From: Kibdelosporangium banguiense
GTDB taxonomy: Bacteria; Actinomycetota; Actinomycetes; Mycobacteriales; Pseudonocardiaceae
Reading direction: 5' to 3'
Length of the DNA: 64,000 bases
NCBI RefSeq assembly: GCF_017876405.1
Contig: NZ_JAGINW010000001.1
Coordinates: 4,787,203 to 4,851,202 of the forward strand
Notes under the pieces: generated by a model
Database searches by the model: none
What the model saw: the letters and a program-made list of their open reading frames with translations, nothing else
What the model was told of the DNA's origin: nothing
Shown: one piece after another, positions 42,528-51,485 of the stretch
How positions within the stretch are numbered: position 1 is the first letter of the stretch
How the letters are laid out: every line of letters starts with the position of its first letter
Made by a program: the position numbers and the translations under genes

Positions 42528-43106
42528 ATGGATCCGCGAGCGGAGAACTCCCGGCGGGCCATCCGCCGTGCCGCCTTGGCCGAACTGGCCGAGGCCGGGT
42601 ACGGCGGCTTCGCCCTGGACTCGGTCGCTGCCAGAGCTGGTGTGGGCCGCAGCACCGTGTACCGCCACTGGAACGGCAAGCTGCCGTTGATCGCCGACGC
42701 ACTCGAGACGCTCAATGAGCAGCCGGGCGTGCAGGACATCGGTGGGACCGCGCGGGAACGCGTCGAGATCTTGCTGCGTCACCTTGCTGAGGTACTTGTC
42801 AGTTCCCCGTTCTCACGTTGTGTTCCCGCGCTTGTCCACGCCGCCGAGCAGGACGCCATGGTGCGTTCTTTCCACCATGAGTACAGCGCTCGACGCCGTC
42901 AGGCTTTGGTTCGCGTGATCGCTTCGGGTGTGCAGGCAGGGGAGTTTCCGGCCACAGTGGACCCCGAAATCGCCTCGCTCGCGTTGTCCGGCGTGGTGTT
43001 CTACCGCCGCCTGATGACGGGTGACCCCGTCGATCCTTCGGAAGTTCCGGCGCTGATGGATGCCGTGCTCGGCCCTCCGGCTGCTACGCGCCTAAAGCCG
43101 TCATGA
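42528..43106 (+). CDS. TetR-family repressor divergent from VOC gene
   Basis: A 192-residue regulator with an N-terminal helix-turn-helix (RRAIRRAALAELAEAGYGGFALDSVAARAGVGRSTVYRHWNGKLPLIADAL) and a C-terminal TetR_C-type domain (LVSSPFSRCVPALVHAAEQDAMV...FYRRLMTGDPVD). ATG 42528 follows GGGAGG. Its 3' end overlaps the convergent acyl-CoA dehydrogenase gene by 23 bases. Its ligand is unknown; the operator upstream links it to the VOC gene and itself. Confidence 0.87.
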   Translation: MDPRAENSRRAIRRAALAELAEAGYGGFALDSVAARAGVGRSTVYRHWNGKLPLIADALETLNEQPGVQDIGGTARERVEILLRHLAEVLVSSPFSRCVPALVHAAEQDAMVRSFHHEYSARRRQALVRVIASGVQAGEFPATVDPEIASLALSGVVFYRRLMTGDPVDPSEVPALMDAVLGPPAATRLKPS

Positions 43107-43953
43107 CTCTGGCGCGGTGTACTGATCCGTTGCCCCACGCCGAATGCAGTGCACGAACCTTGGTCAGCCACAGACTGAGGTCATTCTCGACGGTGTACCC
43201 GATCGCGCCATGAACCTGCAGCGCGGCGCGGGCAGCCCGGTACGCGGCATCGCCCGCCGCGACCTTGGCCGCCGACACGTCCACCTCGCCTAACGCAGCC
43301 CCGTAGATAAGGGGACGCGCAAGCTCCAGCCCGACATGAACATCGGCGAGCTGATGCTTCACGGCCTGATAGGAGCCGATCGGACGCCCGAACTGAGTGC
43401 GCTGTTTGACGTACTCGACAGACCGGGTCAGCAACGCCCGCCCAGCCCCAAGAAGTTGTGCCGCACACGCCAGCGCACCTCGTTCGAATCCGCCCTGGAG
43501 CGGCCCGATCTCCTGGACAGCAGTCACCTCGAACAGCCTCCGGCACGGATCAACGGAGCCGACAGTGGTGGCAGTCTCCGCAGCGAAGACGACCTCGTCC
43601 CGCACCACGAACACCCGGTCAGCTACATCGGCATCCACCGCATAGGGCACATGCGGCGGAATGGCGGCCGTGCCGAGCAGCGCGCCGTCAAGCAACTCAG
43701 GCAGCACGGCGATGGTTTCGATGGCAGGTCCTGGTAAGGCGTGGTACCCGATCGCCTCCATGGCCACGACCACATCGATCGGCTCGGCATCCACGCCAAG
43801 CGTCATCACACCCAGTTCGGCCAGCTTCCGCCAGACAGCCAGCCCCGGCGCGTGGTCACCCGCCGCCCAAGCCCGGGCGACATCGGACTTGGCCAGTAAC
43901 GAGTCCAGAGTTTCGGCGAACTGGATCTGTTCCGATGAAAGCGCGAACTGCAT
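43084..43953 (-). CDS. Acyl-CoA dehydrogenase, small FadE33-like subunit of HIP module
   Basis: A 289-residue acyl-CoA dehydrogenase with a reduced N-terminal domain (MQFALSSEQIQFAETLDSLLAKSD) and a normal C-terminal part: KQRTQFGRPIGSYQAVKHQLADVHV and VHGAIGYTVENDLSLWLTKVRALHSAWG. Short FadE chains of this kind pair with a longer FadE to form the heterotetrameric dehydrogenases of CD-ring degradation (IpdE1-IpdE2 type). The longer partner is probably the gene upstream on the same strand, 231 bases away. Subunit pairing is inferred. Confidence 0.83.
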   Translation of the reverse strand: MQFALSSEQIQFAETLDSLLAKSDVARAWAAGDHAPGLAVWRKLAELGVMTLGVDAEPIDVVVAMEAIGYHALPGPAIETIAVLPELLDGALLGTAAIPPHVPYAVDADVADRVFVVRDEVVFAAETATTVGSVDPCRRLFEVTAVQEIGPLQGGFERGALACAAQLLGAGRALLTRSVEYVKQRTQFGRPIGSYQAVKHQLADVHVGLELARPLIYGAALGEVDVSAAKVAAGDAAYRAARAALQVHGAIGYTVENDLSLWLTKVRALHSAWGNGSVHRARVMTALGA

Positions 43954-44184
43954 GGTGATGACCTCATGGTCCGGTGGAGACGCGTGCGGATGGCTGTTCG
44001 GCGGACTTGCTCAGGAGCGACCGCGCGGTACAGGTTCTGGCAGCTGTGGGGTGGATGGGTGGGCCGGTCCGATCTCGGGTGGATCAGGCCGTGTACGGCC
44101 GGTCAGGTGGTGACTGGCCAGTGTGGGCTCTCGTTGTCCTACGTGGTTTCGACCTTCGGCGTGGGCTGTGTCAGGGAAGGGGTG
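43954..44184. other. 231-bp gap between two fadE genes
   Basis: The gap has no coding frame with family-like sequence and no complete KstR2 box. A CTTGCT half-site occurs near 44006, and CCGGTCA/TGACTGG at about 44098-44116 forms a weak inverted repeat. It may carry a separate promoter or processing site for the downstream fadE. Confidence 0.35.
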
Positions 44185-45297
44185 CTATTTGGGCAGGCCC
44201 AGGATGCGTTCGGCGATGACGTTGCGCTGGATTTCGTTGGTACCGGCGTAGATCGGGCCGGCGAGGGAGAAGAGGTAGCCGTCCATCCAGGGGCCGGTCG
44301 CCTCGGCCTGGGCGCCGAGGAGAGTGAGGGCGGTTTCGTGGGTGGCTATGTCGAGTTCGGACCAGAAGAGCTTGTTCACACTGGATTCGGTGCCGAGAGA
44401 GCCGCCGGAGGCGAGGCGGGTGACGGTGCCGAAGGTGTAGAGGCGGTAGGCCTGGGCGCCGATCCAGGCGTCGGCGACGCGGTCGCGTAACGCTGGGTCG
44501 GGAAGGGCACGCCAGAGCGAGAGCAGGCGCTCAGCGGTGGCGACGAACCGGCCTGGGCTGCGTAACGACAGGCCGCGTTCGTTGCTGGCTGTGCTCATCG
44601 CGACTTTCCAGCCGTTGTCGACTTCGCCGATCACGTCCTCGTCGGGGACGAACACGTCGTCGAGGAAGATCTCCGCGAAGCCGGGTTCGCCGTCGAGCTG
44701 GTTGATCGGCCGGACGGTCACGCCCTCGGCTCGTAACGGGAACATGAAGTACGTCAAGCCTCGGTGCCGTTCGCCGGAGGTCCGGAACAGCCCGAACCCG
44801 CGGTCGGCGAACGTCGCCCGGGAACTCCACGTCTTCTGCCCGCGCAGCAACCATCCACCTTCGGTGCGCACAGCCGAAGCCCGGATCGCGGCGAGGTCGC
44901 TGCCGGCCTCGGGCTCGGACCATGCCTGCGCCCAGATCTCCGAAGCGCTGGCCATGGCCGGCAGCAGACGCGCACACTGCTCCCGCGTGCCGTGCGTGAA
45001 CAAAGTCGGCGCCAGTAAGAAGATCCCGTTCTGGCTCACGCGGGCAGGCGCGCCCGCCGCGTAGTACTCCTCCTCGAAGATCACCCACTGCAGTAACGAG
45101 GCGTCTCTGCCGCCGAACTCCGCAGGCCACGACACAACCGACAGCTGGGCGTCGAAAAGCTTCTTCTCCCAGGCGCGGTGGGCTTCGAAGCCTTCGTCGG
45201 TGTCCATTGAGGGCAATGCCGCAGGCACGTTGCCGGCAAGCCAGGAACGGACTTCCGCCTGGAAGGCGAGAGTGGGTGGATCGAGGTCGAGGTTCAT
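44185..45297 (-). CDS. Acyl-CoA dehydrogenase, long FadE subunit of HIP module
   Basis: A 370-residue acyl-CoA dehydrogenase: AWSEPEAGSDLAAIRASAVRTEGGWLLRGQKTWSSRATFADRGFGLF gives the FAD and acyl-CoA contacts, and GPIYAGTNEIQRNVIAERILGLPK is the typical C terminus. It overlaps the upstream enoyl-CoA hydratase gene by 4 bases and belongs to the fadD3-led operon controlled by the KstR2 box at 47598. It resembles FadE31/FadE30-type long chains and is the likely partner of the short FadE downstream in CD-ring beta-oxidation. The exact orthologue among FadE31-33 cannot be fixed by eye. Confidence 0.85.
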   Translation of the reverse strand: MNLDLDPPTLAFQAEVRSWLAGNVPAALPSMDTDEGFEAHRAWEKKLFDAQLSVVSWPAEFGGRDASLLQWVIFEEEYYAAGAPARVSQNGIFLLAPTLFTHGTREQCARLLPAMASASEIWAQAWSEPEAGSDLAAIRASAVRTEGGWLLRGQKTWSSRATFADRGFGLFRTSGERHRGLTYFMFPLRAEGVTVRPINQLDGEPGFAEIFLDDVFVPDEDVIGEVDNGWKVAMSTASNERGLSLRSPGRFVATAERLLSLWRALPDPALRDRVADAWIGAQAYRLYTFGTVTRLASGGSLGTESSVNKLFWSELDIATHETALTLLGAQAEATGPWMDGYLFSLAGPIYAGTNEIQRNVIAERILGLPK

Positions 45298-46124
45298 TGT
45301 TTTTCTTTCATGGAGCGGGCATTCAGGCCCGCGAGGGAGTCGGTGGAGACCTCTGCGTTGTGGGCGTGGGCGAAGTGGTGTAACCCGAACACCGAGTCCA
45401 TGCCCGCTCGCATTCCCATCAGGTCCTCAGCTTGGTTGACGGCCCGTTTGGTGAGTGCGAGACCGAACTGGGGCATCTCGGCGATGCGCTCGGCGAGCTT
45501 CAGGGTCTCCGCGGTCAATGATTCCCGGGGGACCACCCTGTTGACCATCCCCCAATCGTGGGCTTGTGCCGCGCTGAACCGGTCGCCGGTGAAGAGCACC
45601 TCCTTGGCCGCGCGTGGGCCGAGCACCCAGGGGTGCGCGAAGTACTCCACGCCAGGGATTCCCATCCGGACAACGGGATCGGAGAAGAATGCGTCTTCGG
45701 ACGCGACGATCAGATCGCACACCCAGGCCAGCATCAGCCCGCCGGCGATGCACGCACCCTGCACCATCGCGATGGTGGGCTTGGGAATCTCCCGCCAGCG
45801 GCGGCACATTCCCAGATATACCTCCATTTCCCGGGCGTAGCGCTGGTCGCCGCCCGGCCTGCCGACATGGTCCCACCACATCACGGCCTTGCGTTCGAAC
45901 GACACGTCGACATCGCGCTCGGGCGTACCTATGTCGTGCCCGGCGGAGAAGTGCTTTCCTTCTCCGGCAAGGACGATCACTTTGACTTCGGCGTCGTCGA
46001 CGGCTGCGGTGAAGGCCGCGTCCAGGGCGTAGGTCATCGCGGAGTTCTGCGCGTTGCGGTACTCCGGCCGGTTCATGGTGACGATCGCGACCGGGCCTTG
46101 GCGTTCGTAGCGGACGACGCTCAC
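45294..46124 (-). CDS. Enoyl-CoA hydratase family protein of the HIP operon
   Basis: A 276-residue crotonase-fold protein: VAIVTMNRPEYRNAQNSAMTYALDAAF, EGKHFSAGHDIGTPERDVDVSFERKAVMWWDH, and MVQGACIAGGLMLAWVCDLIVASEDAFFSDPVVRMGIPG with the oxyanion Gly residues and catalytic Glu-type position. It differs from EchA20, the ring-opening crotonase of the pathway, and looks like the hydratase often found beside fadD3 in Rhodococcus-type clusters. GTG 46124 overlaps the fadD3 stop (GTGA), and its own stop overlaps the next fadE. Likely hydrates a CD-ring enoyl-CoA. Confidence 0.85.
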   Translation of the reverse strand: MSVVRYERQGPVAIVTMNRPEYRNAQNSAMTYALDAAFTAAVDDAEVKVIVLAGEGKHFSAGHDIGTPERDVDVSFERKAVMWWDHVGRPGGDQRYAREMEVYLGMCRRWREIPKPTIAMVQGACIAGGLMLAWVCDLIVASEDAFFSDPVVRMGIPGVEYFAHPWVLGPRAAKEVLFTGDRFSAAQAHDWGMVNRVVPRESLTAETLKLAERIAEMPQFGLALTKRAVNQAEDLMGMRAGMDSVFGLHHFAHAHNAEVSTDSLAGLNARSMKEKQ

Positions 46125-47584
46125 GACTCTCCTCTCAGGACTCGCTTCAGGACCTTGCCTGACGGGTTGCGCGGAAGCTCCGGGAGGAACTCCACGAACC
46201 TGGGCACTTTGAAGTTTGCCACGCGGGTCCGACAAAAACCGATGACGTCCTGTTCGGACAGCTCAGCGCCACTTTGCCGGACTATGTAGGCTTTTCCGAC
46301 CTCGCCGAGCCGGGTGTCCGGGACGCCCACGACCGCCGAGTCGGCCACGCCCGGCAGCCGGGCGAGCGCCTGCTCCACTTCTGCCGGGTACACACTGAAC
46401 CCGCCGGAGATGTACATGTCCTTCAAGCGATCCGTGATCGTCAGGTTGCCGTCTTCGTCCAGGTTGCCGATATCCCCGGTGTGCAGCCAGCCTCCGGAGT
46501 CGATGGCGGCCTGCGTGGCAGCCGGGTCGTCCAGGTAACCGATCATCACATTCGGGCCGCGTACAAGGATTTCACCCGAAGGTGCGATCTGGACCTCACA
46601 GCCCGCAGCCGCGTGCCCCGAAGTGTTGGCCACGGTCGTAGCGCTGTCAGACGGAGAACAAAGCGTCACGACAGGGCATTCCGTCAAGCCGTAACCCGTA
46701 AGCACTGTGTCGCAAAGCTGTTGCTGCATACGCTCGACTAACGCGACGGGCACAACGGCGGCACCTGTCACCGCGAGCCGGAGCCGTGGCAAGTCCGACA
46801 CGCTGGCAGCGTGATCCATGATGGATTGGTAGATGGTCGGCGCGCCGGGCAGGACAGTGATTTTTTCCTGCTGTACCAAGCGGATTGTCTCCGCGGCGTT
46901 GAAGACGGCCTGGGGGACGAGCGCCGCGCCGCTGACGAGGCCGGCCAAAATCCCGGCCTTGTAGCCGAAGCTGTGGAAGAATGGGTTCACCACGAGATAG
47001 CGGTCAGCAGATCCCAGTGAAGTCCTCGATACCCAGGCGCGTGCGACAGCCAACGACTGCCGGTGCGCGCTCATAGCGCCCTTACTGCGACCCGTGGTCC
47101 CAGACGTGTAAAGGATGTCGGCGACGTCGTCAGGCTCGGCGGGCGAGGAGAACTCGGCCTCCGGCCAGTCGAGCGGCATCCGGAACATCCGTACCCGGGA
47201 GGCCAGCGTCACGTCGGCCTCGAGTAGCTCGGCCTCCCGGTCGATCCCCAGGAAGTCGCCTTCGATGAACAGTCCTCGCGCCCCGCTCCGGTTGATCACG
47301 TCAAGCGTCTCGGCGACGGTGAACCGTGTGTTGATCGGCACCAGAGCCGCGCCCGCGTACAGCACTCCGAGCGCGGAGGTGACCCAGTAATGCGTGTTCG
47401 GTGCGAAGATCGCGACCCGGTCACCGCGCGTGATCCCGCTCGTGTGCAAGCCATAGGCGACTGCCATGGCTCGCTCGTGCAACTCGCGGAATGTCAGCCG
47501 GACCTGGCCGTCGACCACTGCTTCGGCGTCACCGAAGCGTTCGGCCGCTTCGAGGAGCGCGGCGGGGATGGTTTCTCGGCGCAC
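46121..47584 (-). CDS. fadD3: FadD3, HIP-CoA ligase
   Basis: A 487-residue acyl-CoA synthetase of the ANL superfamily: ILYTSGTTGRSKGAM (P-loop), VLTGYGLTECPVVTLCSPS, GGWLHTGDIGNLDEDGNLTITDRLKDMYISGGFSVYPAEVE and the C-terminal PRNPSGKVLKR lysine. FadD3 activates the CD-ring propionate HIP to HIP-CoA, the entry to ring C/D breakdown and the inducer of KstR2. GTG 47584 lies six bases after GAGGAGG (47590-47596). The KstR2 box begins just upstream, and the operon continues with echA-fadE-fadE. Assignment rests on operator and neighbours, since ligase paralogues look alike. Confidence 0.88.
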   Translation of the reverse strand: MRRETIPAALLEAAERFGDAEAVVDGQVRLTFRELHERAMAVAYGLHTSGITRGDRVAIFAPNTHYWVTSALGVLYAGAALVPINTRFTVAETLDVINRSGARGLFIEGDFLGIDREAELLEADVTLASRVRMFRMPLDWPEAEFSSPAEPDDVADILYTSGTTGRSKGAMSAHRQSLAVARAWVSRTSLGSADRYLVVNPFFHSFGYKAGILAGLVSGAALVPQAVFNAAETIRLVQQEKITVLPGAPTIYQSIMDHAASVSDLPRLRLAVTGAAVVPVALVERMQQQLCDTVLTGYGLTECPVVTLCSPSDSATTVANTSGHAAAGCEVQIAPSGEILVRGPNVMIGYLDDPAATQAAIDSGGWLHTGDIGNLDEDGNLTITDRLKDMYISGGFSVYPAEVEQALARLPGVADSAVVGVPDTRLGEVGKAYIVRQSGAELSEQDVIGFCRTRVANFKVPRFVEFLPELPRNPSGKVLKRVLRGES

Positions 47585-47597
47585 ACTCACCTCCTCA

Positions 47598-47611
47598 AGC
47601 AAGTGCTTGGT
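47598..47611. promoter_or_regulatory. KstR2 operator between fadD3 and fadE30
   Basis: AGCAAGTGCTTGGT matches the KstR2 consensus AnCAAGnnCTTGnT at all fixed positions. It lies in the 39-bp gap between the two divergent starts, next to the fadD3 ribosome site and one base into the probable -10 of fadE30, so KstR2 bound here would block both operons. kstR2 itself is the third gene to the right. Confidence 0.9.
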
Positions 47612-47616
47612 AGGCT
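47611..47616 (+). promoter_or_regulatory. Probable leaderless -10 element of fadE30
   Basis: TAGGCT is followed after seven bases by GTG 47624 with no ribosome site, consistent with a leaderless mRNA. It abuts the KstR2 box, so repression would be direct. Confidence 0.45.
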
Positions 47617-47623
47617 AGCGTAC

Positions 47624-48769
47624 GTGAACGGCGATCTCCGTCAACAGCTGCGCGCCTGGCTCGAGCAGAACCTCCAGGGCGAGTTCGCGAATCTGCGCGG
47701 CGTCGGCGGTCCAGGCCGCGAGCACGAGCAGTACGAGCTGCGCCGCCAATGGGACCGCAAGCTCGCCGAAGCCGGTTGGACCTGCCTCGGCTGGCCGGTC
47801 GAGCACGGCGGCCGTGGGGCGAGCATGGCGGAGCAAGTCGCGCTCCACGAGGAGTACGCCGCCGCGAACGCGCCTTTCCGTGTCAACCACATCGGCGAGG
47901 AGCTGCTCGGCCCGACGCTGATCGCGTTCGGCACGCCGGAGCAGCAGGCCCGGTTCCTGCCGAAGATCCTTGCTGTCGAAGAGCTCTGGTGCCAGGGCTA
48001 CTCCGAGCCGGGTGCCGGGTCGGACCTGGCCTCGGTGGCCACCACAGCCACAATGGACGGTGACGAGTGGGTGATCACCGGACAGAAGGTGTGGACGTCG
48101 CTGGCGCACGAGGCCGACTGGTGCTTCGTGCTCGCCCGTACCGGGCCCGGCTCGCGAAGACAACAAGGCCTTTCCTATCTGCTGGTCCCGATGGACCAGC
48201 CGGGCATCGAGGTGCGCCCGATCCGCCAGCTCACCGGCACGTCCGAGTTCAACGAGGTCTTCTTCGACCGGGCGAGGACGTCCCGGGACCTGGTCGTCGG
48301 CGAGGTCGGCGACGGCTGGCGCGTCGCCATGGGCACGCTGGCGTTCGAGCGCGGCGTGGCGACGCTGGGACAACAGGTCGGTTTCCGGCGTGAGCTGGAC
48401 GCGTTGATCGACAAGGCGAGACAGAACGGCTCGATCGACGACCCGGTCATCAAGGAGCGGCTGACCCGGTCCTGGATCGGTTTGGAAGTCATGCGGGCAC
48501 ACGCGGTACGGACGTTGTCCCGCAAGGATCCCGGCTACGAGGCATCGGTGTCCAAGCTCGTCTGGGCGCGGTGGCACCGTGAACTCGGCGAGCTGGCAAT
48601 GGAGGTGTGCGGTGCCGAGTCGATGATCGCGGCCGACGGCGAACTGGACGAGTGGCAACGGCTGTTCCTCTTCAGCCGCGCGGACACCATCTACGGCGGC
48701 TCGGACGAGATCCAGCGCACCATCATCGCCGAGCGCGTGCTCGGCCTGCCGAAGGAGCCGCGCCCGTGA
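47624..48769 (+). CDS. fadE30: FadE30-like acyl-CoA dehydrogenase
   Basis: A 381-residue acyl-CoA dehydrogenase: GYSEPGAGSDLASVATTATMDGDEWVITGQKVWTSLAHEADWCFV, RQLTGTSEFNEVFFDRARTSRDLVVGEVGDGWRVAMGTLAFERG, and SRADTIYGGSDEIQRTIIAERVLGLPK. GTG 47624 is chosen because homologues begin with xxLRQQLRAWLEQNL; the longer frame to 47390 is antisense to fadD3. The order fadE30-SDR-kstR2-fadA6 is that of Rv3560c-Rv3559c-Rv3557c-Rv3556c. FadE30 dehydrogenates the propionyl-CoA side chain of the CD-ring intermediate. Confidence 0.88.
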   Translation: MNGDLRQQLRAWLEQNLQGEFANLRGVGGPGREHEQYELRRQWDRKLAEAGWTCLGWPVEHGGRGASMAEQVALHEEYAAANAPFRVNHIGEELLGPTLIAFGTPEQQARFLPKILAVEELWCQGYSEPGAGSDLASVATTATMDGDEWVITGQKVWTSLAHEADWCFVLARTGPGSRRQQGLSYLLVPMDQPGIEVRPIRQLTGTSEFNEVFFDRARTSRDLVVGEVGDGWRVAMGTLAFERGVATLGQQVGFRRELDALIDKARQNGSIDDPVIKERLTRSWIGLEVMRAHAVRTLSRKDPGYEASVSKLVWARWHRELGELAMEVCGAESMIAADGELDEWQRLFLFSRADTIYGGSDEIQRTIIAERVLGLPKEPRP

Positions 48770-49542
48770 CCGGACACAGCACTGCCGGGCATGACCTTCT
48801 GGACGGCAAGGTCGTCGTGGTCACGGCGGCGGCAGGCACCGGGATCGGTTCAGCCACCGCCCGCCGCTGCCTTGAGGAAGGCGCGCGTGTCGTGATCAGC
48901 GATCACCACGAGCGTCGTCTGGCGGAGACGCTCGAGGCCCTGAAAGCCGACCATGACGGCCAGGTGGCCGCCGTGCCCTGCGATGTCACGAACGAAGACC
49001 AGGTCCAGGCTTTGCTGGCGAGCGCGGCGGAGGCGTTCGGCCGGATCGACGTGATGATCAACAACGCTGGCCTGGGCGGTACGAGATCGGTCGTGGACAT
49101 GACCGACGACGAGTGGTCGAGAGTTCTCGACGTGACCCTCAACGGCACATTCCGCTGCACCCGCGCGGCGTTGAAGCGCATGGTGGCCCAAGGCGGCGGA
49201 GGCGTGGTCGTCAACAACGCCTCGGTCGTCGGCTGGCGCGCGCAACGCGGCCAGGCGCACTACGCGGCTGCCAAGGCAGGCGTCATGGCGTTCACCAGAT
49301 GTGCTGCCATGGACGTGGCAGAGCACGGTATCCGTGTGAACGCCGTCGCCCCGAGCCTGGCTGCGCACCCGTTCCTGGCCAAGGTCACCAGCGAGGAGCT
49401 GCTGACCGAGCTGGCCGCCCAGGAGGCTTTCGGGCGTGCCGCGCAGCCGTGGGAGGTGGCGAATGTGATGGTGTTCCTAGCCAGCGACTATGCCTCGTAC
49501 ATGACTGGCGAGGTGGTGTCGGTGAGCAGTCAGCACCCGTGA
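48766..49542 (+). CDS. ipdF: Short-chain dehydrogenase, IpdF-like
   Basis: A 258-residue SDR: the Rossmann motif VVVVTAAAGTGIGSATARR has the TGxxxGIG spacing, NNAGLGGTRSVVD follows, and YAAAK with a preceding Ser (NASVVGW) supplies the Ser-Tyr-Lys triad. GTG 48766 overlaps the fadE30 stop. Its position equals Rv3559c, named IpdF, which oxidises a hydroxylated CD-ring acyl-CoA during HIP degradation. Co-transcribed with fadE30 under KstR2. Confidence 0.85.
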   Translation: MTGHSTAGHDLLDGKVVVVTAAAGTGIGSATARRCLEEGARVVISDHHERRLAETLEALKADHDGQVAAVPCDVTNEDQVQALLASAAEAFGRIDVMINNAGLGGTRSVVDMTDDEWSRVLDVTLNGTFRCTRAALKRMVAQGGGGVVVNNASVVGWRAQRGQAHYAAAKAGVMAFTRCAAMDVAEHGIRVNAVAPSLAAHPFLAKVTSEELLTELAAQEAFGRAAQPWEVANVMVFLASDYASYMTGEVVSVSSQHP

Positions 49543-49555
49543 AGAGGAGTCTGCC

Positions 49556-50170
49556 TTGAAGAGGGAGTCAGGCGCGTCCGAGCGCAGGGCCGAGTTGCTG
49601 CGGATGGCCGCGGAGATGTTCGCCGAGCGCGGGTTCCGCGCGACCACCGTGCGCGACATCGCGGACGCGGCCGGGATCCTGTCCGGCAGCCTCTACCACC
49701 ATTTCGACTCCAAGGAGTCCATGGTGGACGAGATCCTGACCGGCTTCCTCGACGAGCTGTTCGGCCGGTACCGGCAGATCGTCGAGTCCGGTATGCCGCC
49801 GAAGGCCACGCTTGAGGCGATCGTGACCGCGTCGCTGGAGAGCATCGACGCCCACCACGCCGAAGTGGCCATCTATCAGAACGATGCCAAGTACCTCGCG
49901 ACGTTCGAGCGGTTCGGTTACATCGCCGAGCGGGGCGTGGAGTTCCGCAAGATCTGGGTCGGCGTGCTCGACGAGGGCGTGCGAGCCGGTGCGTTCCGGC
50001 CGGACCTGGACGTCGAGCTGGTCTACCGGTTCATCCGGGACACCGTCTGGGTGGCGGTGCACTGGTACCGGCCGGGCGGCGCGCTGTCCGCGCAGGACGT
50101 GGCGGAGCAGTACCTCGGCATCCTGCTGGACGGCATCTCCACCCGCCGCCGGCCGGTGCGCCGGCCCTGA
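49556..50170 (+). CDS. kstR2: KstR2, TetR-family repressor of HIP catabolism
   Basis: A 204-residue TetR regulator: SERRAELLRMAAEMFAERGFRATTVRDIADAAGILSGSLYHHFDSKESMVDEIL is the DNA-binding domain, with the SGSLYHHF recognition helix typical of KstR2, and the C-terminal part is a TetR_C_33-like domain. The TTG start at 49556 is preceded by AGGAG at good distance. It represses the CD-ring genes until HIP-CoA accumulates. As part of the fadE30 operon it is autoregulated through the box at 47598-47611. Confidence 0.88.
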   Translation: MKRESGASERRAELLRMAAEMFAERGFRATTVRDIADAAGILSGSLYHHFDSKESMVDEILTGFLDELFGRYRQIVESGMPPKATLEAIVTASLESIDAHHAEVAIYQNDAKYLATFERFGYIAERGVEFRKIWVGVLDEGVRAGAFRPDLDVELVYRFIRDTVWVAVHWYRPGGALSAQDVAEQYLGILLDGISTRRRPVRRP

Positions 50171-50184
50171 AGGGAGAAACAACA

Positions 50185-51339
50185 GTGTCCGAGGCGTACA
50201 TCATCCAGGCCGTACGCACTCCGGTCGGCAGGCGCGGCGGCGCGTTGTCCGGCGTGCACCCCGCTGACCTGGGGGCGCACGTGATCAAAGCGCTGTTCAC
50301 CGATACCGGCGTGGACCCGGGCGAGGTGGACGACGTCATCTTCGGGTGTGTGGACACGATCGGGCCGCAGGCCGGTGACATCGCGCGAACCGCCTGGCTG
50401 GCAGCGGGATTCCCGGAGGACGTGCCGGGCGTGACCGTCGACCGGCAGTGTGGTTCCAGCCAGCAGGCCGTGCACTTCGCCGCGCAGGCGGTCATGAGCG
50501 GCACGGCGGATCTGGTGGTCGCGGGCGGTGTGCAGAACATGAGCCAGATCCCGATCTCGTCGGCGATGGTCGTCGGCCAGCAGTTCGGATTCCCCACGCC
50601 GATGCATGGGTCGGTCGGCTGGGACCACCGTTACGGCTCCGAGGAGATCTCGCAGTTCCGGTCGGCCGACATGATCGCCGCGCGGTGGGAGCTGTCCCGC
50701 GTGGAGATGGAAGAGTTCGCCCTCGCCAGTCACCAGAAGGCGGCGGCGGCCCAGGATTCGGGCCGGTTCAGCCGGGAGATCGTGCCGCTCGGTGAGGTGC
50801 AGCACGACGAAGGCCCGCGCCGGGACACCGACCTGGCGAAGATGGCCAAGCTTGCTCCGTTACGACCGGACGGTCTGGTGACAGCCGCGTTGTCGAGTCA
50901 GATTTCTGACGGTGCGAGCGCCGTGCTTGTCGCGTCGGAACGGATGGTGACGCGGCACAAGCTCATGCCTCGTGCGCGCGTGCACCACCTGTCCGCACGC
51001 GGGTCGGACCCTGTGTACATGCTGACGGCGCCGATCCGCGCGACGCGGCATGCGTTGGAACGCACCGGCATGAGCGTCTCCGACATCGACCTGTTCGAGG
51101 CCAACGAGGCGTTCGCGAGCGTGGTCCTGGCCTGGGCCAAGGAACTCAAGGTCGACCTCGATCGGGTGAACGTCAACGGCGGCGCCATCGCGCTCGGACA
51201 TCCCATCGGAGCGACCGGAACCCGTTTGATGACAACACTGTTGCACGAGCTGGAACGCACCGGCGGCCGGTTCGGCCTGCAGACCATGTGTGAGGGCGGT
51301 GGCCAGGCGAACGTCACGATCCTCGAGCGTCTCGGCTGA
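50185..51339 (+). CDS. fadA6: FadA6, acetyl-CoA acyltransferase of HIP pathway
   Basis: A 384-residue thiolase with the nucleophile in VDRQCGSSQQAVHFAAQAV, the histidine loop NGGAIALGHPIGATG and the second cysteine in CEGGGQANVTI. FadA6 performs the last thiolytic step on the opened CD-ring acyl-CoA. It begins 14 bases after the kstR2 stop with GGGAGA as ribosome site, and ends the fadE30 operon. A different thiolase substrate is possible, but gene order supports FadA6. Confidence 0.9.
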   Translation: MSEAYIIQAVRTPVGRRGGALSGVHPADLGAHVIKALFTDTGVDPGEVDDVIFGCVDTIGPQAGDIARTAWLAAGFPEDVPGVTVDRQCGSSQQAVHFAAQAVMSGTADLVVAGGVQNMSQIPISSAMVVGQQFGFPTPMHGSVGWDHRYGSEEISQFRSADMIAARWELSRVEMEEFALASHQKAAAAQDSGRFSREIVPLGEVQHDEGPRRDTDLAKMAKLAPLRPDGLVTAALSSQISDGASAVLVASERMVTRHKLMPRARVHHLSARGSDPVYMLTAPIRATRHALERTGMSVSDIDLFEANEAFASVVLAWAKELKVDLDRVNVNGGAIALGHPIGATGTRLMTTLLHELERTGGRFGLQTMCEGGGQANVTILERLG

Positions 51340-51485
51340 TCACAGGGCCGATCCAACTGGGCCGACCCCTGGGGGCGGCAAACTGGCCACCCTCGGTAGT
51401 ACCTACTTTTGGCCGCCGCCGATGCCTCCGGTTGTGCCATAGGGTCAGCCGGTTGGGCTGGGTGGAGCGAGATGAGGTGCTAAGT

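Noticed and set aside
43966..44490. 174-codon + strand frame between two fadE genes
   Set aside because: Gly/Glu/Val-rich and mostly antisense to the long FadE.
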